Positions 18,516-30,119 are shown, numbered from the stretch's first letter. The stretch is DNA of 64,000 bases from Conchocele bisecta (GCA_029237695.1 CM055274.1:20387505-20451504), one strand, 5' to 3'. A program made the numbers and translations. Notes: generated by a model from the sequence alone, not told the origin.

Positions 18516-18725
18516 ATGGAGTGTGTGACTTGTTGTAAAACGTTTACGTGTAAAGACTATCTACGAAGACATCTATCGAGACGTAGAAAATGTCCTTGTG
18601 TCGCCCCACAATTTCAATGCCCCAGATGCCCTTGTAAATTCGTTAGTGCCCAAACTCTTTGTAGACATAAACAACTACGCTGCCCTGTGGCTAAAGGTGA
18701 ACGGGGTAGACTAGAACTGGTATAA
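18516..18725 (+). CDS. Small two-zinc-finger protein
   Basis: Intact 69-residue frame. The first finger is C3-x2-C6-x12-H19-x6-C26 and the second is C35-x2-C38-x12-H51-x4-C56, both of C2HC form, with a very basic surface. It is about 90 bp from the right terminal repeat and transcribed towards it, divergent from the polymerase. By position and type it could bind the promoter inverted repeat or the terminal repeats; that is inference. Confidence 0.75.
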   Translation: MECVTCCKTFTCKDYLRRHLSRRRKCPCVAPQFQCPRCPCKFVSAQTLCRHKQLRCPVAKGERGRLELV

Positions 18726-18814
18726 TTAGTTGCTGATCTGCGAAATAAATTAGCTATATTAGAGGGAAAAAAATGGGGTGTTGTAATATAAACTATCACT
18801 TTATTTATTTCAAA

Positions 18815-18965
18815 ATTATTTTCTCCAACATTTATAAATTTGCTGTCGGATACAATTTTCTCGTTAACCAATTTTTGTATTTTTTTCGGGGGTGGTGGGG
18901 GTAGTATAAAGGGAAAAAAGTTATACCACCATAGGTGGTATCATTTTGACACCCTTTATACTACT
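18815..18965. repeat. Right terminal inverted repeat
   Basis: Reverse complement of 3025-3173, ending CCCTTTATACTACT. It contains the same hairpin (ATACCACC...GGTGGTAT) and poly-G/C run. Confidence 0.95.
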
Positions 18966-18970
18966 CACCG
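18966..18970. repeat. Target-site duplication, right (CACCG)
   Basis: Identical to 3020-3024. Confidence 0.8.
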
Positions 18971-19324
18971 CTATCATAGATCAGGAGTGGTGTGGCAACT
19001 CTGATAACCTTGTTTTTAAAACGTGAATAATACTGCCTACATGAGCTTGGACAATATATGGAGTAATAGCTTGGCAATCACACGAAATTGCTATAATTAC
19101 AATCGGCATTGTTGAAGCATAATAAGCACGATACATGTGAACCTAACACGTAATTATTTCACTATTTTTCATTTATTATGTGACAGGACTAAGTTTTATG
19201 ATTATCATGGTGTAGGTACTACATTGTTTATCAATGTTTATCTTTAATATCGGACGAGCAAAGTGCAGTTCGACCAGGGTTTGCACCTGGTAATTTCTGT
19301 GACCTAAATTAAAAAAATGTATAT

Positions 19325-19545
19325 GGACCGCGCTCTGGGAAAACCAGCCTTAATGACAACATTTTCGATTTCAATTTTTACATTTTCTGATGCGGACACC
19401 TTTCAAAAACAATATTCTGAAAATAAAATGCAATTATAATTCATAGTTTTTGTTTTATCTCACTTTTTGTAGCACCATGTGAATCACGCACGGAAAAAAA
19501 CGTAACGTCATCGAGAAAATGACGTTATTGAAACGGCGACGTTTG
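19325..19545 (+). repeat. Dispersed repeat with GCGCTCTGGGAAAACC head
   Basis: Begins with GACCGCGCTCTGGGAAAACC and ends in a block with several ACGTCA motifs. Related stretches lie at 22200-22350 (inverted) and 38775-39000. Confidence 0.5.
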
Positions 19546-21714
19546 TACAATGCAACTCAATAGCCTACAGTACTTTGCTGATAAGTTACACTAAATGTAT
19601 CTACAAGTGTTAGTATGTACACTATCAAACATTGAACAGAATCAAACTATGATATGCACATGTAGTGAACACAACAAATGCACCACTATCGATTTTAAAT
19701 ATATAATTAGCCGACCTGTGGCTTCGTAATTTGCCACCATCGCCATAATAGATTCATATGTACATGTACATGTGTCGTCAGGGACAGATACATTGCACTT
19801 ATTTCAGAATTTTTAATTTTAGGCCCAGAATATAATTGACGTCATTTACAGCTAATTGTGACGTCATTTATTGATGTAGACATTATTTCACCGAAGACCA
19901 AAAAACTAAACGGCATTCCTGGTGTTTGAAATTGTAAATTATATGCACATCGTATCGGTGATTGAAACAAATTCTTCTTTTTTTCTGTAGAAATGAAAGA
20001 CCAGAATTTGGATTGAATTTGGATAGGCCTATGGCTGCACATATCAACAAATTTGAACAGCGTCCGATGGAGTCTTAGAGGGTAGTCCTATACCCCCGGG
20101 GATTTTTAAACAAATCGATTGTCCATTCCTGACTCTCGGAATTATATTTACATCTCAGAAAGCGGGAGGAACGTTTTCCTGTGTAGCCAATATGACCGAC
20201 GGACGGGCTAATGTACATGTACCCCGTACTAGCAGGTAGCAGGTCTATGGGAAAATGCTACGCTGACCCCCACTCCATCGGCTGCCCACCGCCGCCACTG
20301 CCCCGCCCCCAACCCCTACACGTGTACCGAGGAAAGATATTGTTAGGCGTGTCCTCTTAAACAGTTATTGTGCGGGATACCCGTCTCGAACCTGTCTGTG
20401 AATTTACTGCCGGTACTGATTTATTTTCTTAAAATTTTATGTTCGCATTTATCAACCATACTATGCAGATTCCTTCATACATTTGTTATTTTCATGACTG
20501 ATGTCCGCGCGACAGCATATGTATTTAGAAAATGGAATGCATAGTTGCTAACATCGAAAGTGGTCAACAGAACATTCAGAGCAAAATTATCCATTACTGT
20601 GTATTTTTATATTCGTGTGGGTTTGAATTTTTGATAATGGGTTTACCATTTGAAAAAATATATATTTTCATAAACCTGCAATACGTATACATCAATGTCG
20701 GGAAACTGTGGATATGTAAGGGAGGAAAAGGACTCGGAAAGGGGAGGGGGCGCGAAACGCCACAGGAAAGTGATAACATCAAGGGTATCACAAAGCCAGC
20801 TATGCGTCGTTTGGCTCGTGATGCAATCACTTATACCGAGCACGCCAAGAGGAAGACTGTAACCGCCCTAATACACTAAATTTGACCTGATCCCAATATT
20901 TCGTTGGAATGAGGCTCCACACCCTGCGAAATTTGTTTAGACGCGTTTTATCTGCAAATCTGGAATGTGTGTGTATTTGCTTTATATTAATTACACGCCT
21001 CCAACTAAAACAGCCCTTTGATAAAAAAAAAACAACAAAGCACACAGACGTACATTGTTTAGTAAAATGTACATGTAGTAAGTAAATTGACAACGATCTG
21101 ACAAAATTCGGACCTCATAAATGTGTAAATTTTGAAGACCTGTGCATCTGTGCAGTCTGATCAGTGTCTGCAATGATTGCAAATATACTAGTAAAATTGC
21201 TATGCATTCATATAACCATATTTACAAGTGGTCATTTTAAAGAATATTTATATTGTTATCAAACGGCAATCGTACGGCTGATTCAATGTGATATTTTTTT
21301 TTTATAAGGTACATGTAAGTGGTAGCAGATACAAATATAAATCAGAAGGCTACGTCCCTGGCGGCTACACTTTTTTTCGCAGTAAGTATGCACGTGACAC
21401 AATACCAACACACTAAATACTAAAACATGTTTGGCCCAGTGTCACCATGATGCGATATGCCAGGAGCCGTCTATATTTGGCACTACCATAATTTTACATC
21501 TAGGATACGCTTATTTTTATGAAAATTTCCAAATTGTATTATGTTGATTTTCGAAACATTCGACAGGCGAAACAGTAAATCAAGCGAATTAAGCTCTGCC
21601 CAGTTCTATTCGTGACCAATTTTATCCAGAATACGTGTCCCAGTTAATGAGCCAACTGTTTACATTTTCGTTAATAAAAGAAACGTTTGCGGGCACACTT
21701 CCACGTAATCTGAA

Positions 21715-21782
21715 CAGGACCGTTTAGCACAATTAGTAAAGAGCGCGCACATGCACCACGGGTTCGATCCTCAGTTTGTAAG
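21715..21782 (+). repeat. tRNA-like SINE fragment
   Basis: An A-box-like TTAGCACAATTAGTAAAG and a B-box-like GGGTTCGATCC are spaced about 30 bases apart, as in a tRNA-derived SINE head. It does not fold into a complete tRNA. Confidence 0.45.
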
Positions 21783-22199
21783 TACATGTACATATCTGAC
21801 GTTGTTCGCCAGACAGGATAAGTTTGTTTTCTTTGAGTATTCCGGTTTCGACCCAAAATAGAAACATACAGACTCCTCCGTCTACGCCGACTACAATTTT
21901 TCCCGCGTTTGCTTGTAATTGTTGTATGCATAATTAGAAATAAAGTTTGAAAGAAGTATTCGCAGTATGGTTATTTAGTTTCAAATTTCAGGGCACACGT
22001 TGTCCATATATATTATAAAATTCATTTGTAATATGCCCATTTGTATAAAAAAAAAATAATCGACAAAATCACTACGTATTTCCTTGAAGGAAACCGAAAA
22101 AACGGACAACTTTCTGAACCACTATGAAAACAACTGTACAATTCTGCCACCCGTATCCAACATTAAAGTATTTGTGAGCCACAATTAGTAAAGCGTATG

Positions 22200-22350
22200 G
22201 CTATAAATAGGACAACTTATTGCAATGACGCAACGATGTCAAGTGTCAACATCCGACGTGACGTTGGTTTTAAGCGTAACTTTGCGACGTCATTTTCAGG
22301 CATTCATGACGTTGTCATTAAGGATGGTTTTCACAGAGCGCGGCCCATAT
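22200..22350 (-). repeat. Dispersed repeat related to 19325-19545
   Basis: Reverse orientation; shares the GCGCTCTG...AAAACC head (near 22335) and the block of clustered ACGTCA motifs. Confidence 0.45.
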
Positions 22351-22516
22351 ATATTTACATATCATATTTCAACAATAACCAGAATTCACTTACAAATAAA
22401 TATTTTGTTACATCCTGTGCATGTTGATGCGCAGCGTAGTGCTGGTATGTAATTAGTTTGTGTGCCAGTTGCTTAGAGAAGTTGTATTGGATCTGTGGGT
22501 ATGAGTGTTGTGTGGT

Positions 22517-23230
22517 TTATATACAAATGTATTGTGTGTTGTTTGGAAGATCTGCAATCTCTGTTTTCCGCATAGCAAAGCCCTCGGGACAAAAACTGAT
22601 TTTGATTTGACCTATTTGGAGGGCTTGCTTTCTACATTTCTGAGCTAACTTGCTCAGTGGGTCATTCAAGTATGATGATGGAGCCCCGGAAAATAAGGTG
22701 TGTGGGTCGTGAAGCAGGTAATCATAACGATCACCTGCCCTCAACATGCTCAATGTAGGTATTTGTTTCATCGTGCATGGTTTTGTATCATGTGTGTCCT
22801 TCTCGGACGGTGTGTAGTCAGGGTGGTCACTAGGACTACCCGGAGTGTAGGAATTGTCTGGGTGTATGCATAACGAGTGTATGAAGTCTGCAATGTCTGC
22901 GTCGTCTGTTTCAGTTTGGAAAATTAACAATGTGGGTAGTGTGGGATAAGTGTGTGTTTGTGTTATGAGTGCAGCTGGTGTGTCAAAAATTGATAAATTT
23001 GTGTTAAAAAATGCTCTTCTGTTGATGAAGTCTGTGTTCCCTCTACTGTGTTCCCCGTTGTATATGCCGTATTTCCTATGGTTGTTGTTGTGTTTGCCGC
23101 TATTGATGTTTTGTTCCCCGTCGTTGTCGTGTTCCCCGTTGATGTCGCATTTCCCGTGGTTGGTATTTTTGCCGTGGTTTGTGTTGCGTTCCCCGTCTTT
23201 GTCGCGTTCCGTGGTTGTCGTGTTCCCCAC
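22517..23230 (-). pseudogene. Unrecognised frame downstream of the Gypsy fragment
   Basis: A 237-codon frame whose first 60 residues are translated minisatellite (Asn/Gly/His/Lys). The remaining 170 residues look like ordinary protein with acidic and Pro/Thr-rich parts and a basic end. It could be retroelement-derived. I do not recognise it. Confidence 0.35.
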
Positions 23231-23408
23231 TGATGTTGTTGTTTTTGCCGTGGTTGGTGTTGTTTCTTCCGCTGTTAATGTTGTGTTCCCTGTCGATGTC
23301 GCGGTTGTCGTGTTCTCTGTTGATGTCGCGTTCCCCGTCGTTGTTGTGTTTGCCGTGGTTGGTGTTGTTTCTCCCGCTGTTGATGTGTTTGCCGTGGTTC
23401 ATATTCAC
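23040..23408. repeat. Minisatellite of GTTGTTGTGTTCCCCGTTGATG-like units
   Basis: Degenerate short units with TTCCCCGT, TTGCCGTGGTTG and GTTGATGTCG alternate across about 370 bp. All frames stay open, giving Val/Phe/Pro-rich plus-strand and Asn/His/Gly-rich minus-strand translations that are not proteins. Confidence 0.8.
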
Positions 23409-23989
23409 CCAATAGAATCGACCGTTAACTCTTTTCCATGTTCGCGTTACTCCGAGCTGACCAGCCAGTGGATTATCATGTCACCGAGATAGGATTTTAT
23501 ACTTCATACATTGTGGAACCAAAATCATATTGTCAGTTTTCCTAATATTCATAACTAGGGTGTCCCCCTCCAAGGATAGCATGTTCCATTTATGCCAATA
23601 TTGCCGAACATCCAATGGATATGGCTTAATATCCTTTAACGCAGGTTGTTTGTTGTTTGACTTCCATTCATACAGTGGACCTAATAATGGTTCATTGACA
23701 TGGGCTTCCTTCAAGTTTTCCAATTCGTAATCTTTCTCTGAATTTAACCTCTCTTGTACCTCACTGTCTGAGGATCCCCCGGGTTGGATCTCTAACTCTA
23801 ACGCTGACCTTCCATCCACAATGTGATTGTCCTGGCCCTAGGAGTTCTCACCTTATCGTCCGTCTGACAGGAATCAAATTCTAGATTCTCGTCGCTTTCT
23901 GTTTTTCTATCTATTGCTCCGTCAGCTTTACGCTTTAAATCTGGTTTACATTTACCCTTACTTTTCATTCGGCGATCTATGCTGTCCAT
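23409..23989 (-). pseudogene. Ty3/Gypsy retrotransposon pol fragment (integrase N-terminus)
   Basis: Frames at 23989-23798 and 23819-23481, with the in-frame continuation to about 23409, resemble the RNase H-to-integrase linker of Ty3/Gypsy elements. This includes a W..W spaced segment, a basic 'VPQCMKYKILSR' segment, and an HDNPLAGQLGVTRTW-type zinc-binding start ending FYWVNM. After that the frame runs into the minisatellite. Reverse transcriptase and the catalytic core are absent. Confidence 0.65.
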
Positions 23990-24345
23990 TATCCGACATA
24001 TGTGTCTGTATCAATGGTAGTCAGTCGATCCAGTGGCCATTCGCTCATTTCGGTTGCCATATTCTTCACTGTAATCCGGTATTGGATACCGTCTAAAAGG
24101 GTCACCAGTCCGACCTGATATCTACATCCAGATATGAATGTTGACCATGTTGCCCATGGTCGATAGATGCCAACTCTGATACATTATGGGCCTCTTTTTA
24201 TCTCACAGCCTCTAATGTCTGTGTCAAAATCCTCGCCCTACCACTCCGCGGAGAGTTGCCATATGCAGATCCACAGCTGCTACCAGGAGCCTGGTAGTTA
24301 GCATCCATCGTCTCCCTTACCATGACTATGGCTTATATCATGGCT

Positions 24346-24555
24346 TTATGTAGCTCCTGATGCTTGGCTGAGGATAACTTCCCCACTTGGCGTTGCTAGA
24401 ACATCATGTTCCCCAAGCTCCGTGACCGAATGGCGCTGGTTGAGTAGCGACCCCGAAGAACAGCCAGGTTCCTGTAGATTCCGGTCGGCTTCCATCTGGT
24501 CCAAACTTCCTTCAGGCCCCATGATGACCACACGGGTGTCTTCAGCAGATGCCAT
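24346..24555 (-). pseudogene. Possible Gypsy gag N-terminal remnant
   Basis: A 69-codon frame beginning MASAEDTRVV lies upstream, in the same orientation as the pol fragment, where gag would be. Weak evidence: order only. Confidence 0.3.
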
Positions 24556-24870
24556 CCGGTTGGATGTGCGTTTGTTGAGTGGTATAATTTATCTCATGTT
24601 TGTGGTTAATATGGTTAACTAATATGGTTGTAACTGTATATAGTAGTCTCCCTTCCTTAAAGTGGACACCTGTCTGATGACTGTGCACCACTGTATAGAC
24701 TCTAATGTATTTGGCAGATTTTTCTCCTCTTATTCAATGTAAGTGGGACAATGTTCTTCAATTTCTCTATGTCAAATCAACATAATCTGTTTCTAGGTTA
24801 ATTCATTCATTGGTTGGCGGTTTATAATTTGTAGCTTTTCCTCCAGATTGTAGACAGCAATATTGCTAAT

Positions 24871-25142
24871 CCAGTGTAGTGTGTGTGTGGTGTAAGGGAT
24901 GTAACTTTGTTTTACTGTCTCTGTTTATATAAATCAGCTGTATTTACTCCACATTCCAATGGAAATGTAGTATTTAGTGTCGGCTAAAAATAGCATCGGA
25001 CAGTGTTCCAGTGTAGTGTGTGTGTGGTGTAAGGGATGTAACTTTGTTTTACTGTCTCTGTTTATATAAATCAGCTGTATTTACTCCACATTCCAATGGA
25101 AATGTAGTATTTAATGTCGGCTAAAAATAGCATCGGACAGTG
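24871..25142 (+). repeat. Tandem duplication, period 137 bp
   Basis: CCAGTGTAGTGTGTGTGTGG at 24871 recurs at 25008, and both copies run to CATCGGACAGTG with only one or two differences, so the duplication is recent. Confidence 0.92.
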
Positions 25143-25198
25143 ACCCAGCAGTCGAGGAAACCTGGGACGGCGGCTACAATATTACGATCGGCTGATCA

Positions 25199-25470
25199 GT
25201 AGCCGATTTCATCAACATTGCAAAGTATACTTATCTAGCAAATTATCATGATTATGTCATATAGAACTAACGACTGCATATATTTGATTATTACAAGTAT
25301 GCAGAATTATTCTACTGCATTTATTACATTATCACAGCCAAAATGGCTGTGATAATGTAAACAATTCAGTATAATAAAATTTAATAATTTAATCTTAAAA
25401 TTGAAAATTTCTCCCTCAAAGTATACTTTGATAGATAAGTATACTTTGCAATGTTGGTTAAATAGGCTAC
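25199..25470. mobile_element. MITE family M1, copy 1
   Basis: Palindromic element with ends GTAGCC...GGCTAC, subterminal ATTGCAAAGTATACTT and a central perfect hairpin TTATCACAGCC...GGCTGTGATAA. Further copies are at 37836, 40246, 49071 and 63877. Confidence 0.85.
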
Positions 25471-26095
25471 AGATTAAGCCTGGTGTTGTCAGATTAAATG
25501 GCCGTGTCGCCTTTGTTTGTAACGTGGTCTCCGGCTAATTGACACTTGAATGAGGAGCTGTTAATGTAAGCGGGAACCAGATTAGATAACTGGCACACAA
25601 ACCATTCCTGGGAAGTTGAAATCAAACTAGTCGACGATAGTTTCGCAGTATCTCTGCTTTTTAGTATCTCTGCTTTTTATTTCCGGTAGTTCGGATTACT
25701 CGGCTTTATTCAATCAATTGTATGCCTTCTCGCTTCTCGCACGTGTTCGTATCGTTGTCATTGCACATTGCACAGCAATTCGGCGCCGTATCCATTACAA
25801 TATTGCTGTATTGGTGTAGATATTAATAGATTATAGTGTACATAGTTACGAAAACAGCATACCTGTGATATTGTTATATAGTTAATATTGCACGCGGTAA
25901 CATTTCACACGAGTTTTGTGATGCACCTGCCTTCTGTTTCCGGTTTGCGAATGTCAACAACATGAACTGCAGCTCCAACAAGAGTTGTCAGAAGACAACG
26001 AAGCTCGCCTGTTGACAGCCTTCACTCAAACTTAGCACAGTTGCATAAAAAAACATGAATATTATATAACTTGACCTTGGGTTAAGGAGCGTGCG

Positions 26096-26598
26096 GTGGA
26101 CCTTGACATTGGGGTCAGTGGTGCAAGGTGGGTCGTGGGTTGTGATGACAGAACAATACATAAAATTGATGCGAACTACATGCTTCACACATCTTACATT
26201 ATTTTATATGACCGCCATGACCCTGATTTACCGGCCTACATTGCACCTTTCATAACGTGTTGGTTGCAAACCGATGGAGTTAAATTTATACTGAAAAGTT
26301 CGAGATCAAAACAATTGTCAAAAAATAAAAAAATTATATTGCAAGAACTTAACGATAAAGGATCCTCTCAGCTACTGACTGAGAAGTTTCTTAGACTTGG
26401 TGATGAATTGTAGGGATGCTACCTATGCCTTTGATAAATTTCTGCACATCCTATTTTATTTAAACAAAAATGCTGGTGAATTCTTATGTCAGGAGTACTT
26501 GGAAATTTCTACAAGCCAGATTTGTTCATGTGCCAAATGTGATTTATTTCTGTACAGACACAAAAATATTATGTACGGAAAATAAACACATTTTCTTG
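26096..26598 (+). pseudogene. Unrecognised gene remnant, part 1
   Basis: Frames 26096-26413 and 26397-26585 read like ordinary protein (mixed hydrophobic and charged, Cys pairs near the end in CSCAKC). The 3' end abuts the FB1 fold-back, and the end of this sequence is shared with the FB1 copy at 273-330. This suggests a transposon-borne gene rather than a host gene. Family not recognised. Confidence 0.4.
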
Positions 26599-26628
26599 AT
26601 GAATTTATTTCAAATGCTGGAATTATAA

Positions 26629-26782
26629 GGAATGAATGGCCTTTTTGTGGAATTTTTATCGGGGATATGAACTTGGAAAAGTCGCCGTAATACTGGACGA
26701 GGCCTTCCGGCCTTCGTCCAGTATTCCCGCGACTTTTCCAAGTTTATACCCCGATAAATTCCACAAAAAGGCCATTCATTCC
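26629..26782. repeat. Fold-back repeat FB1, copy 2
   Basis: Same hairpin as 121-272 in opposite orientation relative to the shared flank. The arms have a few mismatches. Confidence 0.9.
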
Positions 26783-26842
26783 TATAGTAACAATAGAACC
26801 AAAATAACTGTAAATGCCAGCCTAAAGCATCAGTTTGTATAA

Positions 26843-27612
26843 CGTCTCTTCCCTGTAACTTGGTGGTACATGTTGCAGACTGTCATAATCTTGATATAGA
26901 TCAGGTTTCAATTGTTGACTTCTCTGGTTATCTTCAAACTGCTTATGATTTTGGCAACATGGCATACAACTTAAAAGCCATACTTGTACATAGGAATGGA
27001 GTATTCATAAAATTCATTAAATACATTAATGGTTTTATCACTGAAAATGGTGGACCTTTAACTGATATTAGCGGCAGTAAATAAGTTTATCTATTCTTCA
27101 GCAGAAATATTGTTGTTCATGACACAGTGTTCCAAGTTAATGCTATGCATCGGAATCCTTCAATGTTTCCAAAGACTGAGCTTAAACTTGGAAAATCTGT
27201 CGACATTTCTAAACCAAATAGTATGTTTGGCATAAAATTGTTTGGAATTAAATTAACTAAATATTTCTTTAACAGGTTCACAGATACAAGTGCATCGTTG
27301 TCAGATGAAAACATTAATGTGTATTTGTCTCTTCTTGTCAAATGTTGTCCCCAGAAAGTACATGCTGTAGAAACTGGGTGGTACAGCCAAATACTTATGA
27401 GAGATAAAAATCCACAGAAAATGCAGTGGGATTTTACTTGGACAGAAAGTAAAATGGTTTGGTTAACTTATTATTACATATTCATTCATATAAATATGGC
27501 AAAATACAATAGTAACACAATGCCGGTGATACTACCATTGATGACCTGCTGCATCGATTATCTGCTTTTATCAATTGATATGGATATTGCCGACAAGGGG
27601 GGGAATATATAA
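26843..27612 (+). pseudogene. Unrecognised gene remnant, part 2
   Basis: Frames 26860-27084 and 27127-27612 (161 codons) are consecutive on the plus strand, with a stop between them. They have protein-like composition with a Cys-Pro pair and a hydrophobic C-terminal third. They follow part 1 across the FB1 hairpin and may be one broken gene. I considered a Ulp1-like protease but see no convincing His/Asp/Cys set. Confidence 0.4.
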
Positions 27613-27779
27613 TCACTCGGCCTATAAATATAACCACTCACGTGTCTTGATGACGCTGTCTTTACGTTTTTCGCTCTGATAATCCGGAGAATCAATAACA
27701 CACTGTTTACTCCTAGCCCTCCTCCTCCCTCTCTTTCGTTCGTCCTTGATTGGTCGAGCCCGCACATGTGACCGATCCT

Positions 27780-29345
27780 GGTTCGTCGTTGATTGGTCGA
27801 GCCCCCCCGTTTGTATCATACCCGCATTTCTTTTTGCAAGCGCTTCGGGAGAAGTACCCCACTCAATCGTGTGCTCCTGTTTTCCATAAATATATACTAG
27901 ACAACATAGACGGGGGTTCATGCCGTCACATTCCTCTTAAGGGGTCTCAATGGGGGTCCGAAGATCACCATTTGCCCATTTTCGTTTTATTTTTGTCATA
28001 CCCGCATAAAACATATTTGTTTACAACTGCTTCGGGAGAAGTGCTCCACTCAATCTGTTGTTCCTATTATCCAGACATATATACTGGACAACATAGACGG
28101 GCGTTCATGCCGTCACATTCCCCTTACGTCGCGATGGGATCCTGAGGTCACCAGTTGCCCATTTTCTAGTTATTTTTGTCATACCCGGATAAAGCATATT
28201 TGTTTACAAGTGCTTCGGCAGAAGTGCCCCACTCAATGGTTTGTTCCTGTTATTCGGATATATATACTAGACAACATAGACGGGGGTTCATGCCGTCACA
28301 TTCCCCTTAAGGTGTCGCAATGGGATCCTCAGTTCACCAGTTGCCCATGTTAGTGTTGTTTTTGTCATACCCGGATAAAACATATTATTTTACAAGTGGT
28401 TCGGGAGAAGTGCCCCCACTCAATCGTGTGTTCCTATTATTCTGACATATATACTAGACAACGTAGATGGGGGTTCATGCCGTCACATTCCTCTTAACCG
28501 GTCGCAATGTGGGTACTGAGGTCACCAGTTGTCCATTGTCGAGTTGTTTGTATCATACCAGCACTTTCCCATTAAGGGGTCTCAATGGGGGTACAAAGAT
28601 CACCTTTTGCCCAGTTTAGTTTTATTTTTGTCATACCCGCATACAACTATTATGCAGTGCTTCTGGAGAAGTGCCCCACTTAATCGTGTGCTGCTATTAT
28701 TCAGACATATATACTGGACAACATAGACGGGCGTTCATGCCGTCACATTCCCCTTAAGGGGTCGCAATGGGGGGTCCTGTGGTCACCAGTTTCCAATTTT
28801 CGTGTTATTTTTCCATACCCGCATAAAACATATTTTTGTATAAGTGCTTCGTGATAAGTGCCCCACTCAACCGTGTCTTCTTTTTATTCAGACATATATA
28901 CTAGACAACATGGACGTGGGTTCATGCCGTCACATTTCCCTTAATGGGTCGCAATATGGGTCCTGGGGTCACCCGTTGCCCATTTTCGAGTTATTTTTGT
29001 CATACCCGGATAAAACATATTGTTTTGCTTCGGGAGAAGTGCCCCACTCAATGGTGTGTTCCTGTTATTGAGATATATATACTAGACAACATAGACGGGG
29101 GTTCATGTCGTCACATTCCCCTGAAGAGGTCGCAATGGGGGTCTTCAGATCACCATTTGCCCATGTTCGCGTTAATTCTTGTCATACCAGCATAAAACAT
29201 AGTTCTTTATACATGTTATACGTGATTCGGGTGAAGTACCCCACTCAACCGTGTGCTCCTATTATGCAGACATATATACTAGACAACATAGACAGGGGTT
29301 CATGCCGTCACATTCACCTTAAGGGGTCGCAACATTCTGTTATCT
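27780..29345 (+). repeat. Satellite, about 180-190-bp unit, about 8 copies
   Basis: Each unit carries CATATATACTAGACAACATAGACGG, GTTCATGCCGTCACATTCC and TTTTGTCATACCCG. Anchor positions near 27893, 28083, 28264, 28452, 28710, 28894, 29080 and 29278 give spacings mostly 181-198 bp, with one enlarged unit. Confidence 0.92.
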
Positions 29346-29595
29346 TTTCATTATTATCAGTATTATATATATATGCAAACAACTTTCTTCACAGTCTGTT
29401 GTGTGATCTTGCTCCTAGTATCCTTGTATAATACACGCTTGGTCCGTTATACACTATTGCTGATGGGTCCGAAAGTTATCGCTAATGGGTTTTGCTAATG
29501 CTTATCGCTAACGCTAAAGAGCTTGATGTTAGCGCTCCACAAAGTCACAGTTACCAGATGACGACCACAGGTGTGCTTACGACCTAATGACACAG

Positions 29596-29760
29596 GAAAA
29601 CATGAACATGAATGGATACGCGTACCTGATTGTGTTTGCCGCCGTTGGTAGGTGAAGATAGGGCGTTGACAGGGGGGGGGAGATGGGTTTTGCAGAACTA
29701 GTCGAGATCACCGTCGTGATAGCTGCTATTTGTTTAGTGGCATTTTATATTTTTCAATAA
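29596..29760 (+). CDS. Candidate transmembrane micropeptide gene
   Basis: ATG 29683 opens 25 codons ending at 29760, mostly one hydrophobic helix (ITVVIAAICLVAFYIF). AATAAA overlaps the stop. Alternatively, ATG 29596 opens a signal-peptide-like segment, and a donor-like GTAGGT near 29649 and an acceptor TTTTGCAG near 29694 would splice it, in matching phase, onto the same helix. No homologue is known to me; short hydrophobic frames also arise by chance. Confidence 0.3.
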
Positions 29761-30119
29761 AACTGAATATATACAGCATCTAACTGTAAGAATACTTGGA
29801 TCGAAACCTAGTTTACATTTACAAACATACATCAGCATTATATTGTTGATTTCAATACAATTGTTTACCAAAACAAAATGTTTATTGTTCTCAGATAGTC
29901 ATGAATTTTGTCAATACAAGTGATTTTATTTTAATTCTATAAACATTAAATGCTCAAAATATTTCACAAATACAATTTACATGCATATTGAAATAACCCA
30001 AATTTAAAGTTATTTAATTTCAAAATATGCAAATTGTATGCTTTATCAATGTTTTTGAAAATTCTACAGGAAAATTCCACTTTACAAGAGTATACCTTCA
30101 TGACTGTATACCAAGACAG

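Larger units (their letters stand above)
3025..18965. mobile_element. Polinton/Maverick (adintovirus-like) endogenous viral element
   Basis: The element is 15,941 bp, bounded by terminal inverted repeats of about 150 bp that begin AGTAGTATAAAGGG and by a 5-bp duplication. It contains the hallmark Polinton genes: rve-type integrase, protein-primed family B DNA polymerase, FtsK/HerA-like packaging ATPase, and a capsid gene directly before the ATPase. I saw no adenain-like protease. The polymerase has several stops and frameshifts and many virion genes have one frame break, so this copy is probably unable to move by itself. The length is within the usual 15-20 kb for the family. The adintovirus-like label is my inference from gene content and order. 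Confidence 0.95.
18971..22516. other. Non-coding host DNA with SINE/MITE-like pieces
   Basis: No supported gene. Open frames around 20532-20879 and 21671-21931 have no domain-like composition. Repeat pieces inside are listed separately. Confidence 0.55.

Noticed and set aside
18614..18871. Minus-strand 85-codon frame at the right end
   Set aside because: Runs through the terminal repeat and opposite the zinc-finger gene.
22950..23492. Plus-strand 180-codon frame, very rich in Val, Phe and Pro
   Set aside because: It is translated minisatellite; the opposite strand carries the Gypsy frame.
27127..27612. Ulp1/C48 protease
   Set aside because: No convincing catalytic His-Asp-Cys arrangement; left as unrecognised.
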